DNA from: Craterostigma plantagineum
Lineage: Eukaryota > Streptophyta > Magnoliopsida > Lamiales > Linderniaceae
Length of the DNA stretch: 64,000 bases
Assembly (NCBI GenBank): GCA_027422505.1
Contig: JAPQWV010000017.1
Coordinates: 11,533,501-11,597,500, forward strand
Direction: 5' to 3'
The notes beneath the pieces were generated by a model that had not been told where the DNA came from, did not search any database, and was given only the letters and a program-made list of their open reading frames with translations. The stretch's first letter is position 1, and the number at the start of each line of letters is the position of its first letter. A program made the translations under genes and the position numbers. This document shows positions 1 through 10,370 of the stretch, in pieces.

Positions 1-481
1 AGCATGTATCACAAAAATGTTCTTGTGAGCAAATCAGAGTAAGAAAGTTATAATTTCCCTTTATATATATTTTTTTTAATGTTTAATGTTGGTTTTCAAA
101 AGATTGCACGACAATTTTAAGAAAATGAAGGTAACGATGCTAATAAATTATACTTATTATTATATTTTTATTTATTAATTTTTAATTATTAATCATTTTA
201 TTCCTATTTCAAAGATGAACGAAAAATCATGAAAATGCATGAGTATTCTAAAAAATGTAGAGAAAATCTTAAGAAATATGCATGAAAATCTTTTACAATT
301 TATGTTTGTTTATTATTATTGTAAAACCTAAATGTAGTAAAATGCATGATGTATGCGAGAAACAAAAAAAGCATGATAAAAAAATAAAATAAACCACGAA
401 AGGTTTAGCTCATATAATCAAGAATCACATAGAATACCACAAAAATAAAGCATGTGAAACACTTGTGAAACAATATTGGGA
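1..481 (-). other. Noncoding sequence downstream of the F pol fragment
   Basis: This AT-rich stretch has no credible ORF. In minus-strand sense it follows the last codons of RNase H, the position of the long post-pol noncoding region in the other elements. Its last part shares short words with the equivalent region of C (cacatagaat, aagcatgtga near 430-460, compare 29460-29500). I therefore read it as the start of the post-pol region of fragment F, which runs off the left edge of the window. No LTR is seen here. Confidence 0.5.
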
Positions 482-843
482 TTCAACATGTCTCCATCCA
501 CCAAAATTGTGAGCAGCAACTGGCAGTCGCGATGTACTCCGCGTCGGCCATAAAATTTAGAACGCAATCTGCTGCTTCGAGGACCACTAGACCAACTTTT
601 CGCCCAGAAATTGTGCTCCGCCTATGTGCTTTTCCTGTCCATGCGACAACCTGATTCACCGTTAGTATATATTTGAAATCCGTGCCTTTTGGATACTATA
701 AACCTAATGTAGGAGCCCCATTGAGGTAGCATAGAGTCCTCCTGACCGCTAGCATGTGAGATTCCTTTGGGTCAGCTTGAAACCGGGCACAAAAGCAAGT
801 GGCGGACATAATATCGGTCGACTAGACATCAGGTGAGAAGAGA
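482..843 (-). pseudogene. Copia RNase H relic (element F)
   Basis: In minus-strand translation this matches the copia RNase H region next to [17 protein letters not shown] and WSSK motifs can be read in pieces. A stop interrupts the LV*WSS motif and frameshifts break the rest. The last coding bases (attcaacatg, minus-sense CATGTTGAAT, the usual end MLN) are joined directly to the MW-RT-type segment at about 492. About 240 bp of the catalytic core, including the SDSQSA and [10 protein letters not shown] motifs seen in C, are therefore deleted. It cannot encode an active enzyme. Confidence 0.75.
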
Positions 844-1355
844 TCAACTAAGGCTCCGATAGATCGTGATGTTGATTGTTTTTCCAGTGGCGTCCAATTT
901 ACAGTTTGTTGACATGGGAGTACTCATCGGTGTGCTTTTATCATGATTATAGCTCTTCAGAATATCCCTTTTATGTTTGCTGTGACTGATGAATATCCCA
1001 TTGTCGAGTTGATTGACTTGTAATCCAAGACAAAACTGTATTTCGCACATCAAGCTCATCTCGAACTCAGTCTTCATCAGATCACCGAATTTATGACATA
1101 TTCGTGGATTTGTTGAGCCAAATATGATGTCGTCGACGTCGACTTTGACGACCATAAAGTTCTTACCTTGCTTTCTGATGAACAATATTGTGTCGATTGT
1201 CCCTCGTACGAAGCCTAAGTTCACCAAAAGTTCACTCATGATTTCATACCAAGCTCGAGGGGCTTGTTTTAGTTGGTGGAGGGCTTTGTCCAACCGATAC
1301 AGGGTGGTCTTTGTCCACAAACCCTTCAGTTTGAGCGATATAGACTTCCTCCTTT
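844..1355 (-). pseudogene. Copia reverse transcriptase relic (element F)
   Basis: This is the C-terminal half of a Ty1/copia reverse transcriptase, which copies element RNA into DNA in cytoplasmic particles. Minus-strand motifs in order are [34 protein letters not shown], the catalytic box [11 protein letters not shown] (YVDD in relatives, with Y changed to D here), the FLGLQV-type motif (FCLGLQV) and a PMSTPMSTNCKLD block. The first motif is one frame away from the rest, so there is at least one frameshift. Homology stops abruptly at about 1355, where an LTR-like sequence begins. The RT N-terminus, integrase and gag of this copy are absent. Its sequence falls between those of the B and A/C families, so F may be a further family. 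Confidence 0.85.
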
Positions 1356-1995
1356 TGTTGGGTTACCCGGTGTCTCCCGGAGACGCCACGTCCCCGGGTA
1401 CGGTGCGGAACAAAAATTTTTCGGGTTCCCTTATTGCCCTCGTTGCTCGGATCAGAATAGTAACACATAGACATGTAATAGGGCAGGTCAAACCCGTAGA
1501 GAATTACCAGTTGAAGCGAGTGGCAGCTCCTCGTCCTTTTCTTCAAGACTTCGTCGATGGTGGTGGATGGTACTAGATCGTCACGCCGACTTCGCAGTGT
1601 ACCACGGAATCAGTTCTCTAAAGATGGCTAGAGAGAACCGAGCCGTCGCCTGGGAGAAAAGTGGTTTTTTTCGGTGTGTGTTTTGTGCCTTTGTTATGGA
1701 CGAAATTTTCACTCCAAATTATGAAATAGGGCTGCCCTATTTATACTATGATATACTTGGAAATCCCTAGGATATCTCAAAGATATGGTTTTCGATTTTG
1801 CTCCTTAAGTGGAGAGATTTTACCATATCTTTCTCTCCCTTATTTAATTCAAAATTCATGTAAGGATACTTACCATAATTAGACAACTAACTTAAATACT
1901 AAGTCAAACTAAGTATATGTAAATATGGTATAAAATTCGAAACTTAATCCAAGATTAATTTTGAAATTTTCACCCTAAAATAAATAATATTCCAA
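1356..1995 (-). mobile_element. Unclassified LTR-like sequence, probably a solo LTR
   Basis: On the minus strand this segment has a TATA-like box (TATAAATAGGGC, near 1736-1747) with a long untranslated-like stretch downstream. It ends in ACA exactly where F homology begins (plus-strand TGTTGGG at 1356). These are features of an LTR ending in CA. The other end is uncertain: TGGAATATTA reading leftward from 1994 is one candidate, and G leader homology begins near 2000. No flanking duplication was found and no PBS follows. The ORFs across it have no recognisable domain. It could instead be a fragment of an unrelated element. Confidence 0.35.
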
Positions 1996-2935
1996 ATAAA
2001 TATGTTTCTGTGCTCGTGTTAGTAATATACAATGACTGCGATTAGATTCATAGCTGTTTGAACTTCGATTTAGCAGAGTCGATCGGATTTGAGTGATTAC
2101 TGTTCGCGCGAAGAACTATTTAGAACACATTCTGATTTTGATCAAATTTGACATGTTTTGCTTCTAATGTGTCTAATTGTGTGTTCGTGCGTATTCATCA
2201 TCTGATTACAAGCAATTACCTGTAATTTCATAGTCTAATATTCATCGTTTTTGCCTGAATCAGTGTTAATTGTATTCTGTGATTTTTTTCGATAACTTCA
2301 ATTTTTCTCGGTAAGTTCTTCGATCAGGTTAATTTCTCGATCGAAAAACTCTGCGCGAAAATTTTTCTTGGTCAGAATACAAAGTCAGACCTAAAGTCGT
2401 CTTTACCAAGAACGACTTTAGTAGAAAAATTTCTCGAGCATTATTTGGCGAAAATCTTTTTCGACGAAGACCAATTTTGACGTTTGCGCGCGCAAAACTT
2501 TCCGTCGAAAAACTTTTTCGGTCAGACTTTCTAAGTTTGACTACGCGTAAATCATTTGCATTCGAGAAACTTTTCCAGTCAACGAATTTATTTTGACTTA
2601 GTGAGAAACTTACTAAACGTATTGTTTCTTTGCGATCGAAATAAATTCACGATTAAGAGATTTTTCTCGACCAAAAGATTTCGAACATTATTTTTCGCTC
2701 GTAAAATTTTTCGCTGACTACGACTTTCTCGCACGAGAACAATATTCAATACATTTTATCTCGACACAATTATTTTCGATCAAACTTTAAAGATTTAATC
2801 AAAGATAATTCTCGACTGCTTCAATACCAAACGCTACTAACTAGTCTGCTACTTGTGAACACGTAACATCAGTCCAAAATAATCAAAACAACAAACGAAG
2901 ATCCTTCGTCAACTCAACAAACAAAATGGGCTTAC
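1996..2935 (+). mobile_element. Fragment G: leader of an A-family copia element
   Basis: From about 2002 this follows the leader of element A (from about 42731) in order, including atgtttctgtgctcg at the start and aacaaacgaagatccttcg at the end. It carries the A-family palindromic words (cgatcgaaa, ctcgatcgaaaa). It stops at a degenerate gag ATG (aaaatggg, 2922-2929), where the LTR of H begins at 2936. G is thus the piece between the PBS and gag of an A-type element. No LTR, PBS or gag of G is present. One GTAAGT donor-like site (ctcggtaagt, 2308-2317) is CTCGCTAAGT in A and C. Confidence 0.7.
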
Positions 2936-3277
2936 TGTTAGGAATTATTTATTGTGTTCAATTATTTAATTTATCTTAGCCTTGTATTTTTATTTAAGTG
3001 AATTGGGCTTTTATTTGTAAAGCATAGTAAACTTATTTGTAATGGGCTTTCATGAAGCCCATGTACAATATACCAACATGTGGTATATGTACGAAAACCC
3101 TAACACACATTAAGTGTGTCTTGTGTGTGAAATTATTATAGAAAGAGAAAATTTTAAGAATGCTCTCAACCCTATCAAGAACAAACGCACGCAACACCCC
3201 ACGGATTCAGTTCTTCCATCTCAAAATCGTGGTAAACTCTCTTAATCTTTGTATTGTTGGATAAACTAGGAATTACA
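2936..3277 (+). repeat. 5' LTR of element H
   Basis: The LTR starts TGTTAGGAATTATTTA and ends AGGAATTACA, so it has the TG...CA ends with TGT/ACA inverted termini. It is followed at once by ATTGGTATCAGAGCC. The first about 100 bp reappear at 12408-12507 next to a polypurine tract, with only a few differences, which confirms it as an LTR. It would carry the promoter and polyadenylation signals of H. Confidence 0.9.
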
Positions 3278-3279
3278 AT

Positions 3280-3291
3280 TGGTATCAGAGC
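3280..3291 (+). promoter_or_regulatory. Primer-binding site of H (initiator tRNA-Met)
   Basis: TGGTATCAGAGC lies two bases after the LTR end. It is the complement of the 3' end of plant initiator tRNA-Met, the standard minus-strand primer of copia elements. It is unmutated here. Confidence 0.9.
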
Positions 3292-4585
3292 CAAACGCGC
3301 TCGGATTTGAGAAAATTTTTGAAAGTCCTTTTTTTGTGTGCTCTTCGAGTTCTTCACTTATTTCGAAAATTTTGATATGTTTTGGTGTTTTGGATGATGC
3401 TTGAGTGTTTAGGATTGAAGATATAAGTGTTAAAGATCATTTCTAAACCTTTCTTGAACAATTTTCTGGGTTTGGATATCGGTTTTCTGATATTTGTGCG
3501 TGAGAAAGCAGTTCGCGATTACTGTAGCAATTCGCGAACTGTAAGCAATTAAAGAAAAAATTAATAATAAAAGGTTTGCGAATTCACTTTGCAAATTCAC
3601 TTTGCGAATGTACTGTAGCATTTTTTGCGAATTCCTGTAGCAATTCGCGAACTGTAGCAGTTTGGAAAAAAAATAAATAAAAAAATAAAAGGTCTGGGAA
3701 TGCACTTTGCGAATTCACTTAGCAACTTTGCGAATTCACTATAGCAGTTCTTGCGAATTCACTGTAGCAATTTAGCACTTTAGCAATTTTCACACTGTAG
3801 CAATTCGCTGACACTGTAGCTTGCGAAGTTTATCCCGCTGTAAAAGTTTTGCGGGTCGGCACCGTAGCAGACACTGTAGCAGTTTTGCGGGTAGGAACTG
3901 TAGCAGACGCTGTAGCTCGCGAATTCACTGTAGCAGTTTTGCGAATGCATAGCAGTTTTGCGAATTCACTGAAGCAGTTTTGCGTAGCAATTCGTAATCA
4001 CTGTACGAGTTTGCGAAACCTTTGAAACACAGTTACTGTCGCAGTTCAAAAATTCCAGTTCACGAACTTACTGTAGCTCGCAAATTGTGATTCGTCAAAT
4101 TATTTAAAAAAAAAAGGTAAGATATATAAGTAAAAAAATTAATAAAAAAATATAATAATTAAAAATAATTAATTATTAAATTAATTAATAGCTCACAAGT
4201 CACAAAGGCACTATTGATCGCGAAGTCACTGTAGCTCATGAAGCTACTGTAGCAATTCACGAAATATATTAAATATAGATACATATATTTATATATGTAA
4301 TAAAAAAATTAAGTATAACACTAAATCCTTTTTGTACTAATTAAAAAAAATATTCCTCAAATCCACAAAGCGTGTCAACGATCACGTATCCAACAATCAA
4401 CTAAGGACATTATTGGCAAATTTAGAGAAGCTTTAGTAATCTTCACGCAATTGTCGAAATTATCTCAAATTTTTCAGTGCACACAAAAACTTCAAGCTAT
4501 CTTTTGACAAAACAAATTTTTTTAGGAATTGAATGTTCAAAAGTCATTTTTGAAGAAAATAATTAACTTAGATTAATAATTTATT
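3292..4585 (+). repeat. Leader of H with an irregular array of CTGTAGCA / TTCGCGAA words
   Basis: Between the PBS and the first ORF there is no supported gene. From about 3510 to 4260 the sequence is an irregular array of two words, ctgtagca and (t)tcgcgaa / tttgcgaattcact, repeated roughly twenty times with variable spacing. From 4100 to 4340 it becomes AT-rich. A donor-like aaggtaagat lies at 4114-4123. The same TTCGCGAA word returns in the downstream noncoding region of H (7130-9470) but is not the main word of A or B. Confidence 0.75.
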
Positions 4586-5080
4586 ATGGATGCTCAAGCT
4601 AAGGAAATTGAGGAATTAAAGCATAAAATAAATGAGCTAAATCATCTTGAACTCAAAGCAACTGTGTGGAATGCAAACACTGAACAATATGAGATTAGCC
4701 TAGATTACCGCAATAACTGTTACACTAGAGCTATCCCTTTAGAGAAAATTATTGCGAAACTAGTCAACCAAAATTCTTTCTCAGCGCTTGATGGGAAAAA
4801 CAATTTATATCGTAATAAACCTATCTCATGGTTGGAAATTCCGATGGTTGCTAGTAAAATTTCCGAATTAAACGCAACCCTGGAATCGGAAAGAGTAGGT
4901 TTTCAAGCGGAAAAGGAAAAACTTTTAGAGGAAATTTCAAATCTCAAAAACTCCCAGCCCTTACATGTTCCAAATGATCGTGCTATAGAATATCTTTCTC
5001 TAGACAGGATAAGAGTATTCAAACAAACGATCTTGTTCCCAAACCTCAAAAGGCTAATACTCATTCTAAGTCATATGTGA
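4586..5080 (+). CDS. H ORF1: gag-spacer-like coiled-coil protein lacking capsid
   Basis: This 164-residue ORF stands where the gag start lies in A and C, but it has none of their capsid motifs (MDAYSLGNDN, QGIPNDIY, AYDSFKAK) and no zinc knuckle. Residues 1-20 are a short KEIEELKHKINEL coiled coil. Residues 20-85 are unrecognised. Residues 90-130 (KISELNATLESER, LLEEISNLK) resemble the end of the gag spacer in H itself (6090-6210) and in B (IGALTASLESEKK). It overlaps the next ORF by 4 bp in another frame. It may be a rearranged gag with the spacer end duplicated upstream. The start is the first ATG of the frame. The function is unknown. Confidence 0.5.
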   Translation: MDAQAKEIEELKHKINELNHLELKATVWNANTEQYEISLDYRNNCYTRAIPLEKIIAKLVNQNSFSALDGKNNLYRNKPISWLEIPMVASKISELNATLESERVGFQAEKEKLLEEISNLKNSQPLHVPNDRAIEYLSLDRIRVFKQTILFPNLKRLILILSHM

Positions 5081-6246
5081 CGACTTTAAAGTCCATGGAG
5101 TCCCAAAAGGAAACGATAAGTAAAAGCCTTAAGCATAATACTTCCAAGGAACTGAAGAAAAACAGGAAGGAGAAGGGAATGGTCTGGATGGGTGAAAAGG
5201 ATTATTGGCTTGAGGACACCTCATACAGTGAGGAAGAGAATATGGCACTGATTGCTAGGTTGGACGACGAAGAAGATGCAGCTGAAGCTGAAGAAAGTGA
5301 CTCAGAAAGGGAGATCGCCAGCAACTCTGATATAGTTGAGGTAAGCGAAGCAGATTATGACTCCTTACTTAAGATGAAAAATGAATTTTTATCTTTATAT
5401 AAATCTAACAAACAAGAAAAAAGAAAAATCAAGGAACTAGAAGCTAACCTAGAAAAGAATTTAGTGGTATTAGATAAATTTAGATATGATTATGCATGTG
5501 AGAAAAATCGTGTAATTGTAGCAAATGAAAAGGTTGCTAATCTAGAAGTACAAGTGCAAAAATCCGAAGCTAAAGCCAAGGATTTGGAAAAAGAAATGAA
5601 ATCTCATAGAGATCAGGCAATGGACGCTACGATAAAATATGACTTACTCTGTAAAGAACGGGAAAGATTGTACTCCAAAATCAAAAAATTAGAGGACATC
5701 TTAACCCGACGAGATCAGTCAGAACAAACGATCTTCTTGAACAAACCAACCAATGTAGATTTCTACAATCCTTATAAGGGACTAGGTTTTGAAAACCCAT
5801 GTAAGTTAAAACAGGGCATATCAAGTGCACCTTATCTATATGATCTCAAATTCATGCAGACAGGTTGCCTGGCAAATCTCATGTCTTTCGTAAGTAAAGA
5901 TGAGACACCAACACACAGTAAAACTCAAACATCATTTGATTATACAGAGTTAAATGACAGTTATAAAGATCGAAATTGTCCAGCAATAACAGAATTTGAG
6001 TCCGATATCCCACGTCCAAGTGAAGGAAACACCTCAGAAGATTCAACGAGTGAGGCACCGATGACTAAGTATGCAGCAGGGTATATGCCTGACTGCATAA
6101 AGAAAATTAGTGATCTACATTCCACTCTCGAAAGAGAGAGAAAGTCCTTCAATGAAGAAAGACAGAAACCTCTAGAGGAAATATCTTCACTAAAAGAAAA
6201 ATTACGATTACACTCACTTTCTTATACCTTTACTTCGCATGACTAA
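5077..6246 (+). CDS. H gag spacer: acidic coiled-coil region of copia gag
   Basis: This 389-residue ORF is homologous to the part of copia gag that follows the zinc knuckle in A, B and C. The marker near residue 46 is WLEDTSYSEEENMALIARLD, matching WLEDTWSSEEENLALMARLD in C and WLEDTSDEEEDEMAF in B. Residues 85-210 form a long coiled coil rich in K/E/L (NKQEKRKIKELEANLEKN). The QSEQTIFLNKPTNVDFYNPY, DYTELNDSY and KISDLHSTLERERKSF blocks follow in the order seen in A and B. There is no CCHC knuckle. In the full-length relatives this segment lies between nucleocapsid and protease. Its role is not known, and a structural or assembly role is an inference. Confidence 0.75.
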   Translation: MTTLKSMESQKETISKSLKHNTSKELKKNRKEKGMVWMGEKDYWLEDTSYSEEENMALIARLDDEEDAAEAEESDSEREIASNSDIVEVSEADYDSLLKMKNEFLSLYKSNKQEKRKIKELEANLEKNLVVLDKFRYDYACEKNRVIVANEKVANLEVQVQKSEAKAKDLEKEMKSHRDQAMDATIKYDLLCKERERLYSKIKKLEDILTRRDQSEQTIFLNKPTNVDFYNPYKGLGFENPCKLKQGISSAPYLYDLKFMQTGCLANLMSFVSKDETPTHSKTQTSFDYTELNDSYKDRNCPAITEFESDIPRPSEGNTSEDSTSEAPMTKYAAGYMPDCIKKISDLHSTLERERKSFNEERQKPLEEISSLKEKLRLHSLSYTFTSHD

Positions 6247-6880
6247 ATCTTTTGCACAAATACTTTGAAATTTTCACGAGCCATAAAAGAGTCACTGAAA
6301 AGTCAAGTCTGGGTTAAAAAGGAAGATATTTTGAAGGAGACCAGCTATTTCAACGAGTCTTTTGTTATTGTTTCCCTCCAAAAATTTCTGTACCGTTTTT
6401 ATTTCCTTACGTATCGCAAAACTCATCCTTTCATTCCAAAAATCACTCTCCCACGTATAACCATTTCTACAAACCAGCTCACAAAACTACTTCAAAAGAC
6501 ACGTCTTTAAAGAAAAAGAAACAATCAAAAATAAAAACATCTAAGGAACCCACAAAACAAGAAAAAACTCCAAAATGCGTCTCTAAAGCTAAAACAATGA
6601 GAGATCCACTCCTACAAAATGGGTTCCAAAGCTTAAGACGGAGGAAACCCAAATTCAAGCCCTAGAAACACTTAATGACTCTGTGCGTGATAGTAAGTCT
6701 TCCGTTGACTATGATAAATTTAGGCTAGGTAGAGAGTCTTTATGGACTAACAAGTACAACAGAGGTGGACCCATTTTTAAATGGGTACCTAAAACCCTTT
6801 AGTTTGATTTTGCAATTCCTTTATGTACGGTACACGAAGCTGCTCCACATACATGATCAAGGGATGAGACGCGAGCAACT
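6247..6880 (+). pseudogene. H gag C-terminus and degenerate protease start
   Basis: Scattered frames continue the gag tail. Near 6690-6802 one reads a lysine/serine-rich end finishing GGPIFKWVPKTL and a TAG stop, the same ending as A (RGPMLKWVPKAL, 46800) and C. Then tttgattttgcaa (6803-6815) corresponds to the T-rich GCAG sequence at the gag-pol boundary of B and C. At 6820-6862 a damaged version of the aspartic-protease start ([13 protein letters not shown] in the family) can be recognised from tgctccacatacatga. Homology to pol then stops, so integrase, RT and RNase H are missing. Confidence 0.65.
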
Positions 6881-8123
6881 AAATTCACGCTAACAAATTG
6901 GTAAAATTCTAAATATGCATAAAATTTCATGATCTATTCAATATGCATACGTGCTCAAATGAATAACATACCTAATACGTTGGTGATATCTAGGATGAAC
7001 TGCACTTAGTTCCCGCTTTCCTCAGCCTAGTAGACATGCTAAAATAAGGTTCCAAAAAAAAATCGTAAATAATTATAATCAGAGGGACCTTTCTTTAGAG
7101 AAACAAGGGGGAATATTGAAAGCCCAACGTGAGCCCAAACTCTTAAAATTCGCGACTGATCGTTAAATAAATCTTATCTTTTCGCGAATTAACTTTTTCA
7201 CTCTTTCAACATCTAGTTTCGCGAATCCAATTGAGATTCAATTCAGCAATTTTGACTCGCTAACATTTAGTTCGCGAACCAATACTTCAATTTTCAATCA
7301 TCTGATCCGAAAACTATATTTCATGAAGTCGACATGAAATCAATTCGCGAACCCCATTAGGCTTGTCATTCAAAACTTTCACAGCCCTGTTTCAATCTCA
7401 TTTATTCTTTATTCGACCCGCGGAGTTCAATAGTTTAATCTACTCTAATTTGCGAACTGCCCACTTAATGTATCGAACTCGCCAAATTCTCTCGCGCAAA
7501 ACAGATTTTCAACCTTTACATATTTCACAAATGTTAGTCGACTATCGACAAATTTTCGCAACTTTAATTTAAATCACCAAAATGGTGATTTCATATTTTT
7601 GCTCATGTTTAATCGACTTTAAATGTTGTTGTTAGGCGTTTAATCGAGTTTGAGTAAGTGATTTATCAAATGTTTTAAGACTCTCGATATGCATCTTATT
7701 TGAGGGAGTTTATTCCAAATTTCCAAACACTGAGGGGGAGTAAGTGTTCTTCGCAAACTGATCTTTCAAAGTTACAAGAACCACTCCAAAATGCAAAAAA
7801 CAATCTCAAAATATGTAATACAAGCAGGATTAGCTCACAAAAGACTCATAAATTACTCGAAACAATCTCAAAAGCTTACACGCCCAGTGAGACCCCAGAA
7901 CATAACAGCTAGAAAAGCAGCGAATAAGCACAACAGAAGGAAAAGCTCAAACGCCAGCATATCCAAGTTGTGTTCAAAATTATGTCTGAACTCTGCATGT
8001 TCTTCAGTCTCATTCTCTTGATCCGGATGCATCCAGTTCATTGGTATGTGCAGAAGTGATAAAACTATGAGAATGTACGATGAGCAAATGGTAAAGATTG
8101 ATTGTGATTTGAGTCGAGTCCCG

Positions 8124-8224
8124 TGAACTTTAGGGCTCATCGCCGCGAAATCTTGACTTTAGGGCTCATCGCATCAACAGTACGGATGAAATCTTGACTT
8201 TAGGGCTCATCGCCGCGAAAGAAA
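8124..8224 (+). repeat. Three-copy short tandem repeat in H
   Basis: The block gactttagggctcatcgc occurs three times (about 8125, 8155 and 8196), twice followed by cgcgaaa. The middle copy carries an insert of about 12 bp. It looks like a local tandem duplication and no coding function is supported. Confidence 0.7.
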
Positions 8225-9924
8225 GCGATGCTTTCTATGTCTTAGTTCGTGAACGTTCACTTTTTCAGCTCCAGTTCGTGAACTCAAGTCATGAGCCTTT
8301 GAACTTTCACATTGCGAATCCCTAATGCGCCTATCTTTCAAATTCACTCTGCGGCCCCAATCTATAGGCCCGCAAAGTTCCCATTGCCTGTCTAGCTTTT
8401 CGCCAAATAAAAACTAGTTTGCAAAATACACTTCCGGGATAAAATCCCTAATTCGCGAACTCAACTAAGGTTGCGAAGTCTAAATTCGCGAATCCCCTCA
8501 AAGGTTGACCCGTCAACACTCACTATCAACCAATTCGCAAAACTGATCCTTGAACTTTACTTCGTGAAATAGTAATCATTCAATTCGCGAATTCTCTGTG
8601 GGCCTACATCTCAAATTTTGCGGCCCAAGTTCAATCAGAATTTCAATCTTTCGGCCAGCGAAGCTCATCAAATTAACCTAATTCGCGATTTCTCTAGCCT
8701 TTATTTGTAAGCTATGTCTCTCAAATTGGCGGGGAGAAATTTCTTGCCAGACATAATGGTTATCAAATTAGTTAATTTTTGTGAATTGCGAATTTTGGCA
8801 AAGTCTCACTCAAGAGAAGAGAGCATCTATCGAATTTTTGGGGCAAGGATTTTTTTCTTCTGATTTTCTTAGCTATTTATAAAGTTCCGCATCATTTTAG
8901 AAAAAACATGTCTGATTTGGGCACTTCGAAAAACACTTCGCAAATGGGCTTTTGAAATTCTTGCAAGATTTTCTGAAACCTTATTTACGCAAAGATCGAC
9001 CTTGAGAAACTCGTCGATTTGGTATTTATTAGGTTGGTTGATCTGGTCAAATTGATGTTGTCGGTTATTTTTAAATTTTGTGCGTTTGATCAGTTGGAAA
9101 ATTTTGCACATCACATTTGTCCTGATTCGCGAAACCTGCATTTACTTCTTTCATCTAGGAGAATTTCTTTTGTATAATCAAGTTGGCACATTCAGTTTCG
9201 TGAATCAGTCTCTTGATGTCATCAAGTTTCGCGAGTCAGATTAAGAACTCCGAGTTTCGCGAATTTAGTTCACTTTTCATTAAAACTCACGTTTTGCGAA
9301 CCTTCTCCAGCTTCGCGAACCAGTTCGAATTTGTGAATCATGCGAACCCATCCATTTTGCGAATCCAAATTCCAGTCCAGTTCGCGATCTAACTTCTCAA
9401 ATCCAGCTCTATTTTACGAATCAAGATTTTTTCGCGAACCCAAGCACCCATTTTATGCATGCTTCAAAAAGACTTTAAAGTCCAAATTTTCACATGCATA
9501 CATGAGCTGAAATGCATAAATACCCAAGGTATATTTTCTTTATGCATGCATCTTAAAGAATTTTTTTTTAGCTTAAAGTTTTACGTATGCATCTGAGCTG
9601 AATTGATAAATGCCTGTATCTTTTAAATTGTACATTTTGAATTCTTGCAAGATTTTGAAATTGATTAGGCATATTCCATGGTAAACTGGTAGATACCATT
9701 TTATTCAAATTGAGCTAAATTTGAGGGGAAGCAATTTTTTTTTTTAAATAAAAAGAGGGAAGCACTCCCATATTTGTGTTCAATGGAGCAATTATTAAAT
9801 TTTTTATGGGGAGCGAACTTAAATACTTGAACTTGAGGAAAAGGATTCGAAAGATAAGTTTGATCCGTCTTTTGGTGCATCTATTGAGGGGGAGGTATTC
9901 AGTTTTAAGACGCATGGTCCAAAA

Positions 9925-10031
9925 ATATATATATATATATATAGATATATATATATGTATTATCGTATTAATAATGTAATAGAATATTATATATTATACT
10001 ACATATATATATGTGTATATATATATCTATA

Positions 10032-10067
<36 letters not shown>

Positions 10068-10080
10068 TATATATATATAA
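9925..10080. repeat. AT microsatellite
   Basis: Two TA-dinucleotide runs (9925-9960 and 10006-10080) are separated by an AT-rich spacer. Isoleucine/tyrosine-only frames across them are artefacts of the repeat. Confidence 0.9.
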
Positions 10081-10172
10081 AGAGAAAAAAAGAGGGAAAA
10101 GAAATACGAAAAAAAAGAAGACGAAGAAGAACAAAGAAAGAAACTGCCCCCTCAAGCACTTCGATCTCCAAG

Positions 10173-10370
10173 ATGGACTCCAACAAAAAAAACAAGCAAC
10201 TCTCGAGAGTTCAAGAAATCCAAAAGGCGATGGTGGCTTCTAGTGCTAACTCGAGAATAACCTCAACCGATCTGCTCGGAACTGATGACCAAATCAAGCA
10301 GCACACATCACTTTGTACCGGATGTATGGATTTCAAGTTCCCATGGTTCAGTCAGACCAAACCAAAATGA
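10173..10370 (+). CDS. Unknown small ORF at the ORF3 position of H
   Basis: This 65-residue frame begins at the ATG after ctccaag, at the place where ORF3 begins in the other elements (after the post-pol region and the internal purine tract). It starts MDSNKKNKQLSRVQEIQKAM and is Lys/Gln/Ser-rich. I recognise no domain. It overlaps the next frame, and the two together may be one frameshifted gene. Homology to the ORF3 of A, C and D is not visible by eye. Confidence 0.35.
   Translation: MDSNKKNKQLSRVQEIQKAMVASSANSRITSTDLLGTDDQIKQHTSLCTGCMDFKFPWFSQTKPK

Larger units (their letters stand above)
6881..10172 (+). other. Long noncoding region of H with TTCGCGAA words and internal polypurine tracts
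   Basis: I see no gene here. The main content is dispersed TTCGCGAA / TTCGCGAACC words from about 7130 to 9470, the same word as in the H leader. Polypurine tracts occur at 7107-7114 (aagggggaa), 7729-7740 (actgagggggag) and 9876-9898 (gtgcatctattgagggggag). The last matches the internal tract of A, C and D nearly base for base. The block 9540-9640 (gcatctgagctgaattgataaatgc) matches the post-pol region of E near 15390. The end of this region is therefore the H version of the post-pol region of the other elements. Confidence 0.55.

Noticed and set aside
1124..1576. 150-codon plus-strand ORF over the F RT and LTR-like joint
   Set aside because: It is antisense to clear RT motifs and crosses a joint between two unrelated repeats.
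3280..3291. tRNA gene fragment
   Set aside because: The match is only to the 3' end complement and lies next to an LTR, so it is a primer-binding site.
3175..3705. Small minus-strand ORFs over the H LTR and leader
   Set aside because: They lie in LTR and low-complexity leader sequence and have no domain.
9968..10243. Hydrophobic Ile/Tyr-rich small proteins
   Set aside because: They are translations of the AT microsatellite on either strand.
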